From Edaphochlamys debaryana (Eukaryota; Chlorophyta; Chlorophyceae; Chlamydomonadales): 64,000 bases of DNA. The translations under genes and the position numbers were made by a program. Location: the NCBI GenBank assembly GCA_016858145.1, contig JAEHOE010000013.1, positions 930,001-994,000 of the forward strand. The letters are read 5' to 3'. The notes beneath the pieces are model-generated. The model was not told the DNA's origin and made no database searches. It saw only the letters and a program-made list of their open reading frames with translations. Shown one piece after another: positions 12,343 through 22,317 of the stretch. How positions within the stretch are numbered: the stretch's first letter is position 1; each line of letters starts with the position of its first letter.

Positions 12343-15300
12343 CTAGCGGCCGCCGCCAAAGTCGCGCCACAGGTCCCCTCCGCCCCCCGCCGCCGTCCCC
12401 GTCAGCAGCGACCGCATCTCCAGTGCCTCCAGGGCGGGAGCCACGGCCGCCGCGTCGAATCCGGAGAGCGTGAGGCGGGGCAGCAGCGAGGATGGGAGTG
12501 CGTCCGAGGGGTCGAGCGCGGGGGCGCCTGGGGATGGGGTGGGGGGACAGGGAGACAGGGCAGGGAGCGGGCGTGGCGTGGCGGGGTGAAGGCAGGTGGA
12601 GGCTGGAGGGTGAGGGTGGAGGTTTGCACCCAGCTGCCCACCAGGCACCTACTCGAGGACACTGGATCCCATCTGCCGCCTCTGCCCCATCTGCCCCCAT
12701 CACTCTCCGCCCCCAACCCCCCTCACCCTCCGCCCCCAGTACGCGGGCCATGGCCAGTGTGTAGTGCGCCGCCGGCCAGGAGGCCTGGGGGGAAAGGGGG
12801 GGGGGGTAACACGGGGGTAATCGTTGGAGATTCAACAGAGGAGAACAGAGGAGAAACAGACAGCGAGCAATACGCACACTGGGCATGGGGGACGTGTATG
12901 TGTGTGGGGGAGGCAGTGGGAGACACAGGGCTTGGCGAAAAGGGTCCCCATCCCGTCCCACCCAAGTCCACAGATCCCGCCAACCTTAACACACCTCCGA
13001 TAGTCCCCAGGCCCAGCTACCCAGTACACCCCGCCACTGGCCCGGTTCTCCTTCCTCCCCCCCCCTCTCCCCCTCCCCCCTCTCAGGGCCACCCACACGC
13101 AGCAACTCCCGCTTGCGCCCCGTGATCAGCCCCGCCGCCTCCGCCTCCGCCAGCCCGGCCAGGCTGCCGTACGCATCCAGCCACTGTACGGCAGTCTTGG
13201 GGCCGACGCCCGCCACGCCCTGTCACGGAGCGGGGTGAGGATGCGGGATTGTCAGGCCGATGCATGATGACACACGGCTACACTGCAATCACACACGCCC
13301 AAGCCTCGGGGCACTCGTGACATAGGGTGAGCGCGCTCTGCTCTCGCACTGGACCACCCACGCACTGGCAAGCTTTCGAGGTCCGATATCTTTTGCACCA
13401 GCTCAACAAAAGTGCAACCCATGCCGGTAGCCCGGCACACACAGGACCCATGTCTTTGCTTGTTGTCGCTTCCATGCGACAGCAGGGCAGCACACAGCAC
13501 ACAGGGTTTCTCCCAACAGACCCTGCACGCACCGGCAGGCAGTCGGAGGAGTCCCCCGTGAGGGCCCGGAACTGCGCCGCCCGCTGCGGCCCCACGCCCA
13601 GGGCCGCCGCCACCCCCGCCTCATCGACCAGCTCGAACGCAAAGGAGGAGCCGGAGCGGCGGCCTGGGGGGGTGAGGAGAGGAAGGAGGGGAGGGGGGAG
13701 GAGAGGGGGGAGGAGAGGGGGGAGGAGAGGGGGGAGGAGAGGGGTGAAGATGTGGGTGGACGGACCGGGCTTAGGATGGGCAAGTGGGCATGGTCAGCGC
13801 TTGAGGCTCACTGGGTACACTCCCTGTCCTCACTCCTCACTTCTCACTAGGTTCCCCCTCCCCCTCCCCCCCGACGCCTCCCCCCCTCCCCCCCTCACCT
13901 GCCGCCGCCCCCCCTCCCCCTCCCCCCCGGGGGTACAGCAGCGCCACGTCAGCCTCATCGCTGACCAGCTGCATCAGGTCCCGGTCCCCCGACAGCAGCC
14001 GCACGGGGGTGCCCTGGGATACGGCCAGGCGGGTGAGCATGCCGGCAAGATCATCAGCCTGAGGGGGTAGAGGAAGGGGGGGGTGAGAGGGATCAGGGGG
14101 GAATAGGTTGGGGAGGCGGGGAGTGGTGCACGCGGGGAGACTGCCGGTTCTGCTTGCTACCCGGTGCGCAGATGCAGGTACCCCACTGGAGGCGAGTGGA
14201 GGTGCGTCGCGGCTTGTGCGGCCCAGCCTGCCCGTCACCCCCCACCCCCCCAAGGCCCACCTCGAGCCAGGGGCGGCTCAGGGGTGTCACGCCCATGAGG
14301 CCCAGCAGCCTCTGCAGACAGCAAGAGGGGGGGGGAGGAGGGATGTTTGTAAGTGAGCGGGATTGTAGGGAAAGAGGGGAGGTGCCATGAGGTGTGGCGG
14401 ACCGCAGAGGGGGTGGGGGTGGGTGGTGACTTCAAAGCCAACCTGGATGCAACGCGATGAAGCGGGACCAAGCAGGACCAAGCAGGACCAAGAGGGGGGG
14501 GAAGGGATGTTTGTAAGTGAGCGGGATTATGTAGGGAAGGAGGGGAGCTGCCATGAGGTGTGGCGGACCGCAGAGGGGGTGGGGGTGGGTGGTGACTTCA
14601 AAGCCAACCTGGATGCAACGCGATGAAGCGGGACCAAGCAGGACCAAGCAGGACCAAGAGGGGGGGGAAGGGATGTTTGTAAGTGAGCGGGATTATGTAG
14701 GGAAGGAGGGGAGCTGCCATGAGGTGTGGCGGACCGCAGAGGGGGTGGGGGTGGGTGGTGACTTCAAAGCCAACCTGGATGCAACGCGATGAAGCGGGAC
14801 CAAGCAGGACCAAGCAGGACCAAGAGGGGGGGGAAGGGATGTTTGTAAGTGAGCGGGATTATGTAGGGAAGGAGGGGAGCTGCCATGAGGTGTGGCGGAC
14901 CGCAGAGGGGGTGGGGATGGGCGGTGAAGTCAAGACCAGCCTGGCGGGACCAATCGGGACCAAGCAGGACCGACCTGGAGGTTGAGGAAATCCGGATACC
15001 AATCTTCCGGCTTGGCCAACCGCCCGGCCTTGTACGGCACGCGTACGGCAGCGGTTGGTACGGCCCCTTCGGCCTCGGTGCCGGGCAGCCGCAGCGCCGC
15101 CGCCAGCTCCGGGCCCGCCGCTGCCGTCAGCGCCGCCAGCGCCGCCGCCGCCGAGTCGACGCCGCGGAGACCTGGCGCCGCCGGACCGCTGGCGGAGGTG
15201 TAGCCCGCCGTCAGCGCTGCCGCCGCCGCCACCGCCGCATCGGCGGCGCCGCCAGGGGCCGGGTCCGCAGAGGCGGCGGCGGAGGGGGATGTGGAGGGGG

Positions 15301-16887
15301 AGGAGGGGAGGAAGGTGCCGCCGGGGGAGAGGAAGGAGGCGGGAGTGGCGGCCTGCTGCGCTGTGGCCGCCGCCGCCAGGTCTGACCGGATTGCAGGGAG
15401 GGCCAGCAGCCGCGTTGCCAGGTCCTGTGGGATTGCAGGGTGTGGGTGTGGGTTGGAGGAGGGGAAGGGGCGCTGCTAAGGCCGTCAGGCCGTTTGCAAA
15501 AGCCCCTCCAGCTTCCGCCCTCCGCCCCTGGCCCCCCGCATCCCTTCCGCCGTTGTCCCCACCCTCCGCCCCTCTGCTTCCTAAACCCCCTCCCCCCCTC
15601 CCCCTCTCCCCAGCGCCTGCCTGCCAGTCCAGGCGCCCCTCGGCCCACAGCCGCGCCGCCGCCGCCGCCACCGGCCCCCCCGCCGCGGGGTCCGTGAAGG
15701 ACAGGGCGGAGCGGAAGGTGGGGCCCCGGGAGTCGAAGACCACGGCCAGTGCGGTGGGCTGCAGCTCACGGAGCGCCTGCTGCAGCGTCTGCGGGATCCA
15801 GGATCCAGAATCCAGGATTCAGATGTACGACAACGTCAGTGAGATGGTGGGTGGGAAGTGGGTGATGGTGAGATGGTGTGTGGCGGGTTGTCAGATGACT
15901 GGCTAGATCCAGGTGTATCGGCATAACGGAGCTTGCAAGATGAGGCAGGCAGAAGCCGTACTGTCGTACCTTGATGACGCCGTACGTAACAGTCGTGGGC
16001 ACGCCCTCTCGGGTGGTCAGCTTGCGGCTGCCGTACCCGAAGTACGAGCGGTTGGCCAGGTAATTGCCGTCAACGACCAACAGCATGCCGTTGCTACCGT
16101 TACCGCTGGTCCTGCTGCTGCGGTTGGCGGCGCTGGTGGTTGCGGCCGGGGCCGTGGCGGCGGCCCTGACTGCGGCGGCTGCAGAGGCAGCGGATGAAGG
16201 GGGGGGACTGACAGCGGCCGGGGCGGTGGCGGCGGGGCGGCGGGCTCTGCTAGGGGTCGGGCTGGGGCCAGTGCCCGACGATCCGGAAGCTGAGGAGGCG
16301 GAAGACGAAGAGACGGAGGCATCTGAGGCCCCGACCTCAGGGGTGGCTGCCTTCTTGGCACGGGTGCGGCGGGGCTTGACGGCGGCAGGCTCGCCCCCCG
16401 CAGCCCCGCCGTCCGCCGCAGCCGGGTCGGCGGCAGCGGAGGCGGGTTTACGCCCTCTCCGCTTGAGCGCCGCCGGGGCCGCATCGGCGGCGGCGGAGGC
16501 GGCGGCGGCGATCTCGATGGCAGCGAGTGCCTCGGAATCGGCGGCCGACAGCGGCGCGGCGGAGGCCGGCGGCCGGGCGCTGCCGGCGGGGCGGCGGCCC
16601 CGCCGCGACGGCGCCGGGGGCGGGGCTTGGCCGCCTGCCTCTTGGGAGCTGGCGGGTCCGGGGTCTGCGTTTGCGCCGTCTGAGCTAGCTGCAGCTGCAG
16701 CTGCAGCCACTTCACGACGACTGGTGCCTCGCCTGCGGCCGCTGCCCGCCGCTGCGGAGGAGGTGGTCATGGGGATAGCAGGGATGGTGGGAGCCGGAGC
16801 ACCGCCTCGCAGTGCCGACCGCACAGCGCCCTCCCGACAGGCGGCTGGTATGGAGGGAGAGCATAGGAGACGTAGCGCAGCCCTCAT
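12343..16887 (-). CDS. Pol I-type 5'-3' exonuclease, probably organellar
   Basis: Nine exons in transcript order close at 747 aa: 16887-15970, 15788-15621, 15424-14975, 14311-14261, 14058-13899, 13663-13533, 13219-13097, 12784-12727, 12527-12343. It matches the 5' nuclease domain of bacterial DNA polymerase I and plant organellar 5'-3' exonucleases, which remove RNA primers and flaps. Metal-binding motifs are all visible: LLVVDGNYLANRSYFG (about 268), AVVFDSRGPTFR, WLEADDLAGML, LLSGDRDLMQL, TGDSSDCLPG, then the helix-hairpin-helix GVAGVGPKTA. There is no polymerase domain. The start gives an Arg/Ala-rich, acid-poor leader (MRAALRLLCSPSIPAACREG), so import into chloroplast or mitochondrion is likely; next comes about 220 residues of Ala/Pro/Arg low complexity. 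Odd points: about 150 residues separate FRSALSF from YKAGR, which are adjacent in Pol I, and one intron (15425-15620) is GC-AG. It diverges from the EXD-like nuclease gene. Confidence 0.88.
13681..13745 (-). repeat. 12-bp minisatellite AGGAGAGGGGGG in an intron
   Basis: About four tandem copies of a 12-bp purine-only unit lie in the intron between exons 13533-13663 and 13899-14058 of the exonuclease gene. In the transcript it is a C/T-rich tract. Confidence 0.75.
14322..14974 (-). repeat. 166-bp tandem repeat filling an exonuclease-gene intron
   Basis: A 166-bp unit recurs with starts at 14387, 14553, 14719 and 14885, preceded by a partial unit from about 14322. The middle copies are nearly identical; the outer ones have drifted. 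Inside each unit is a triplet of GACCAAGCAG-like 10-mers. The array runs from beside the acceptor (14312) to the donor itself (14974), so the intron is almost entirely satellite. Confidence 0.92.
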
Positions 16888-17208
16888 CTTCGCGACGCGA
16901 GCGGCAGCGCGGGTGCGAGAGCCCGGGATGTGTCGGTGTGCACGCGACCGCTCGGTGCCCACGCCACAGAGAGACGCGGCAAGGCCTGACGATCTACGCG
17001 TTTTGTTGTATGTGTGACTGCAGCGGTGTTATGCAGCTTGCAACACGCTCCGCACGACGTGATGGGCAAGCGGCGAGGCTCGATCATAGAATCACCTGCA
17101 CCGCACCCATAGCACGCAGAATAGAGGTGGCCCACATAAGCAGAATGCAGTCAAGATAGAGGAAAGCTTACCTTTAGCCAGAACGCATTGCGACCAAGCA
17201 CCCGGACT
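16888..17208. promoter_or_regulatory. Divergent promoter region of two nuclease genes
   Basis: Only 321 bp separate the start codons of the minus-strand 5'-3' exonuclease and the plus-strand DEDDy exonuclease. Both 5' UTRs and promoters must lie here unless transcripts overlap. I recognise no TATA box or defined operator, so shared regulation is inferred from spacing alone. Confidence 0.55.
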
Positions 17209-20200
17209 ATGGCCCACGCGCTGGGCTTCACGAATTCCCTGCCTCTGGCTTCGTCTACCCAACCAATTGCTGCTGTGCACATTAGGATGTCTCAACTCGT
17301 GGACCCGGCCGTGCCATCGCGATGCCGGCCGCCTCGTCGCCTTGCACGCGGCCTCGCGTGGCCCCAAAGACCCCTTAGCGTTCCAAGTATCAGCCATCGC
17401 GACGACCGGGGTCACGTGTTGAGGGCATCAAGCAGCCCTTCGGCCACGGTCGCTGGCGCTGGAGCAACCGTGGCCTCCAGCCTCTCCACGACCACGCCAG
17501 GCCCAGCGGCTGCCGCTGGAGCCCTCATGCACCCGCCAGCGGCCCACGCCAACAGCGACAACGGTGTCAGCCGTGGCAGCAGCAGCAGGGATAGAGACGG
17601 AGACGGCGGCCCCCGGCCGGCGCCGGTCCCGTCCTCCTCCTCCTCCTCTGCCTCTCGCCCAGCACCCCCTCCCGCCCCGGGTCGGCCTCCCGCGGCCCAG
17701 CCCCAGCCCCCAGCACGACGGCCTCCAACCAATACGGGTCGCAGCGGCGGCCGTCGCCCTGCCACAGACTCCTCGGCGCACGCAGCCCCGCTGGCGCCGC
17801 CGCCCGCACCCCCCCCGTCGCCGCCTGACCACACACACGGCGGCTACAGCCTCGTCTCCTCCGTGTCAGACCTGGAGCGCATGCTCGATCAGCTCGTGAC
17901 GGCGGCGCCGCCGGCGCCGACGGCCGCCGTCGCGGGCCTGACGGCGGCTGCCGCTGCCGCCAGCCGCGGCGGCGGCGGCGGGGCCGGCCGCGGCAGCAGC
18001 GCCACCGCCGCCCTTGCACCCAAACCCAGCAACAGCAGCAGCAATAACAGCAACAGTAACAGCAGCAGCGCTGGTAACTGCGCTGCCAGCGTTGGTTCCC
18101 TGGCGATCGACTGCGAGGGGAGGAACCTAGGGGACCCGGAGGGCAAGCTGTGCCTTCTGCAGCTGGCGGCGCGGTGCGGCGGCAGCGCCGGCGGCGGCGG
18201 CGGCGGCGGCGGGCGTGGCGGCGGCGCTGTCAGCATCTGGCTGGTGGACGTGGAGGCGCTGGGGCCGCGGGCCTTCTCCACTCGGTCGCGGCTGAGGGCT
18301 GACGTCAGCCTCAGGGCGCTTCTGCAGGACCCCGTGAGTGGGGCTGTGGGGCTGGTGGCTGGGTGCTGACGAGCGGGAGGTGTACGGAACCCAGACGCGG
18401 GGCGGGTGGAGGGTTTATGGACTGGGTGGTGGACTGGCGGCCGGTGTTCCCAGTCTTTCTCCCTCGTTGCCCCGCCACCCCTCCCCAGGCCGTGCCCAAG
18501 TACCTGTACGACGTACGGAGCGACGCCGCCGCCATGGCCCGGGAGTACGGCGTACGGCTGCGGGGCGTGGTGGATCTGCAGCTTGCTGACGTGGCCATAC
18601 GGCAGGTCAGCCGGGCCGGACGGGACCCCCGTTGGAGGATACCACATAGTTGGCCGGCTATGGTTGGGGGGTTAGTTCGTCGCCCGAGAGGACTGCCTTG
18701 AAACTGTATTGGCCACTCTAGTTCGTCGGGCCGACACATCGCACGCTTTCGGCCCTACACATCGCTGCGTGTGCGGCTGCGCCTGGTAGTCATCGGCACG
18801 GTCGGCGGCATTCCTTTAGGCCGCGATGAGCTGGCTCCGCCCCAGCCCTGCGACCCCAACGCCCTCGCCCCGTCGCCCTCTCCCGCTCCCCGTGGCCCCT
18901 GCCCCCCCCAGGCCGAGGGCGAGGCCGGCAGCTGGGTGGAGGGCCTGCTGCGCTGCCTCTCGCGGCGCCTGGCGGCGGGCGGCCGCGCCTCCGCACCCCC
19001 CCGCCTGGCCCGGGACGTAGCGGCGGCGGCCGCCACCGCCCGGCGCTACCACGAGGGCGGCAACACGCAGGTGCGGGGGGGAGGGTGCACAGGCCGGGAA
19101 GGGGGTGCTGGGGGTCTGTGTGCGCCTCCTTCTATCTACCGGTACCGGTATTGCGGATCCAGCCCTTCGCTTATTGGCTACCACGAGGGAGGCGGCACGC
19201 CCCATCCTGACCCCCGGCCCGGAACATGGGGACGAGCTGGGGGTAGTGTATGTGGCGGGTCTGCGGAAAGGTCGGTGTCCCAGCCCAAAGCCTGCCCTGA
19301 ACCCCGCCCCCACCCCCCATCCACACCCCTCACACCCCGCCGGGCAGGTGTGGGAGCAGCGCCCACTTACGGAGGAGCTGTGCGAGTACGCGGCGGCAGA
19401 TGTACGGCACCTGCACGCCCTTGCTGACGTCATGGCGCCCAAGATTGGGCCCGCGCTGGCGGAGCGGGTGAGTCGGGCCCAAGGGGGCCTGGCCGGGCCT
19501 AGTCGGGCTCGAGGCGGCAACCGACCTGCAGATTGCATAATCGGTCTGCGGTTGGTTACCGATCCGCGGCCGCCGGATAGCCACGTGTCCCTGGATCCCC
19601 AGCCCCTGGCCACGCCCCTGCCCACTTGACGCTGCCCCCCTCCCGCACATGGAACCCAGGTGGCCGTGGAAACCGTACGGCGCATGACTCAGTGGAGCCC
19701 CAACACGCGGGACGCCAAGGCCGCAGCGCCGCAGATGCTGCCCCGCCGGGGCCAGGCGGCGGCGGCGGCGGGCACTGGCGGCGGCGGCGAGGGCGCGGCA
19801 GCGGCCGGCGGGGCCGGGGCGGCAGCGGGGGCTGGGGCGGGGTCGGAGGGGCCCGGCGGCGCGGGCTACGCCTCGGGGTTGATGGAGTGGCTCGTGGCGG
19901 CGCTGCTCGTCCAGTACGACAAAGGTGACGTTACGGCGCCACACGTCGTACCGGACGGTACGGCGCAGCGGGACGGCAGTCAGGACGAGCATGCGTCCGA
20001 GGCTCCGCCGGCTCTGGCGGCGGCAGTGCCGGAAGCTAGGGGCGGGGCCGAGGCTGGGTCGGGGCCGGTCCCGGGTACTGCAGGGGGGGAGGGGGACGGC
20101 CCAGATTTGACAGCGGAGCCTGAGGCTGCGCCACCAACGGGTGTGGAGGTGTCGGCACTAGCGCTTGCACCGGGCCCGGAGGCGCCTGCGGCCGCAGACG

Positions 20201-21228
20201 CCCTCGACGCAGCGGCGGCGCCGGAAGCGGCTGAGACGCCGGCCGGAGCGCTTGAAGCGGGGGCAATGGCGCCGGCGGCCACCGCACCGGCGGCGGAGGG
20301 GCATGACCCGCTTGGACCGCTGGCGGCTGAGTCAGCGGTCGAATCGGCGGCTGGGATGGAACAGCCCAGCAGCACTGACATCGACGCAGAGCGGGCGCGC
20401 AGGGAGGGGGAGGAGGAGGCCCCCTCACACACCGGTGCGCAGCCCGCGGGTGGCACCACACGTGGTGCCGAGCCCCCCGTGGTGTCGGCCGCTTGGTCGG
20501 CCGCCGCCGCGGCGTCGGCTGCAGGGGCGGCCCTGGCGCGGCTACGGGCTGCACCCGCCGCCGCTTCTTCCACTGCCGCCGCGGTCGCCTCTAAACCTGT
20601 CCTGGCGCCGCCGGCGCTCCAGCGGCCGTCCCTGCAGCGGCCCACGGCGCAGCGCCCGGCGCCGCCGCCGTCGGAGCCAGCGGGCGGACTCGTGCGCCCC
20701 CTCCGGCCGTCAGCGCCGGAGTCCGCATCCGCAGCGGAGGCCGCAGCGGCGGCGCCAGCGCCGCCGCCGATGCCCACCATGTCCGCCGCCGAGGCGTCCG
20801 CCGCAGCGGCGGCGGCGGCGGCAACGCTGGCGCGGCTGCGCGCGGCAGCCGCCGCCGCCGCTGCTGGCCTTAACGCGGCGCCCACCGCCAGCGCCTCGCG
20901 GCAACCGCCAGCGGCAACGCCGGCGGCGGCGGCGGCGGCGGCGGCGGGGCGGGCGGCGATCTCCAGACCGCTAGCGCCCGCGGGCCCATCCCTAGTGATT
21001 CCCTCTCGGGAGTGCCTGCAGTGGGCGGAGCAGTGCCTCCTGGTGTCCACGGAGGGTGTGGGGGGGGAGGGCTCGGCGGAGGGCTGGGCGGAGGGCGGGG
21101 ACGCTGCTGCGCGGTGGCTGCGGAGGGCGGAGGCGGCGCTGGCGGCGCGCGCGGGGGCTGGCGGCGGCGGCATGACGGCGGCGGGCCGGCGTGAGCCGGG
21201 CCTTCGCTGGCTGCTGCCGTCTCGCTAG
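17209..21228 (+). CDS. EXD1/RNase D-like DEDDy 3'-5' exonuclease
   Basis: Five exons, all in phase 0: 17209-18333, 18489-18605, 18912-19070, 19348-19467, 19660-21228 (1029 aa). The nuclease domain (about 295-510) has the DEDDy signature: SLAIDCEGRNLGD supplies D-x-E, YLYDVRSDAAAMAREYG is Exo II, and CEYAAADVRHLHAL is Exo III (Y-x3-D). The best fit is EXD1/EXD-like 3'-5' exonucleases that trim RNA or bind it without cleaving. The first 85 residues are Arg/Ser/Ala-rich with a VLRA site that resembles an algal chloroplast transit peptide; a long Pro/Ser/Asn-rich linker follows. The last 500 residues are Ala-rich and unrecognised. Start: ATG 17209 is the first ATG in the open frame. Substrate is unknown; acidic residues seem complete, so it is probably catalytic. 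Confidence 0.82.
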
Positions 21229-21964
21229 ATCGGGGCCGGCGTATGTGGCTGTCGCACTTGTGTCGCCTGGGAGCCCTTGGGAAGGAAGGGTTGAGAAGAG
21301 GAGGAGTGCAGTGCAAGCGAGTGCGCGGGAAGGGTAGGGCCTGCCAAGAGGAGGAGGCGAGGCACGGCGAGGCCGGGCAGGAGGCGCCCTAGAGAGCGAG
21401 TTCAGCGGGCAATAGCGGGCGAAGCTGCGGACTATTGGGTCGGGAGTCCGGAGGCGGCAGAGACTGTTGGGGACGTTGGGCGGGACGGCCGCACGACGCG
21501 ATCCCCAGCTCCGAGGCACTGGAGTGGTCTGGGATGGCACTTTCGAACGTTTACTATTCCATTGTCGTCCCTGCTTTGGGCACGTGCACTGGAGTGCGAG
21601 ATACGACACCAGCCTGACAGCTGCCAGTGTCACTTGCCGCACGCGTCGCAGGCCGCACGGCGCAGGCCGCAACCTGCACGCTTTGCTTAGCGTTGCAGCA
21701 ATGGCGAAGTGCGGGGAGGTGGCTTCAGGTGGCTTCCGGTCTGGAGGGCTCGAGCTCCCTTACGGAAGCTTATTACGTACACGCAGCCTTTGCACCCGCC
21801 AGCTGCTTGCTTGCATCCCCATCGCCTTCAAATGTTCCCTGGCTTCAAAGTACAGGCACTGCTGTATCGTTTTGCACCACCGTTTCGGGCCAACGGCCTC
21901 GTAAAAGCGCGTCGAAACCAGGTTGCCATCACGCTCAGCGCAGAAGCCATCTCAAATCCCGCAA

Positions 21965-21990
21965 TGTAAATAAGTCTTGCAAGCCTGTAA
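21965..21990 (+). terminator. Pair of TGTAA poly(A) signals, EXD-like gene
   Basis: TGTAA occurs at 21965-21969 and again at 21986-21990. They are the first such signals after the stop at 21228, implying a 3' UTR of about 750 nt. The stretch 21229-21964 shows no other coding signal. Confidence 0.6.
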
Positions 21991-22317
21991 ATGCAACACT
22001 GCGGTGCGGCGTCAGGACTCCCAGCCCGCGCGACGGTACAAAAGTGGAGGTCCTTTTTCGAGCTGCATGCACGCAGGCATCAGCCGTTCTCGCTAAGCTT
22101 CGATCACTGGCAACAACCGAGCTTTACTGAAAAATGCGATCGGCTTTCTGTCGCACCTAAAGTGCTCCCAAATGCATTTGGGCTTACAGCGCCCGCGACA
22201 GACTGAACAACCCACACACGCACGCGCCACGATGACTTCCGTGTCGCATATACACAAGTGCTAGAAGGGTCATTAGTTTAGCAGAGCGCGGGCGCAGCCC
22301 CACGCGGACTCCAGGCC
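21991..22317. other. Intergenic, upstream of the CDKL kinase
   Basis: Holds the promoter and 5' UTR of the kinase gene. No exon, repeat or RNA gene stands out. Confidence 0.4.

Noticed and set aside
14322..14974. Repeats considered as a CRISPR array
   Set aside because: Units are contiguous 166-bp tandem copies without spacers, inside a nuclear intron.
19980..21173. Minus-strand frame of about 397 codons
   Set aside because: Antisense shadow of the Ala-rich last exon of the EXD-like gene, which continues in phase from the nuclease exons.
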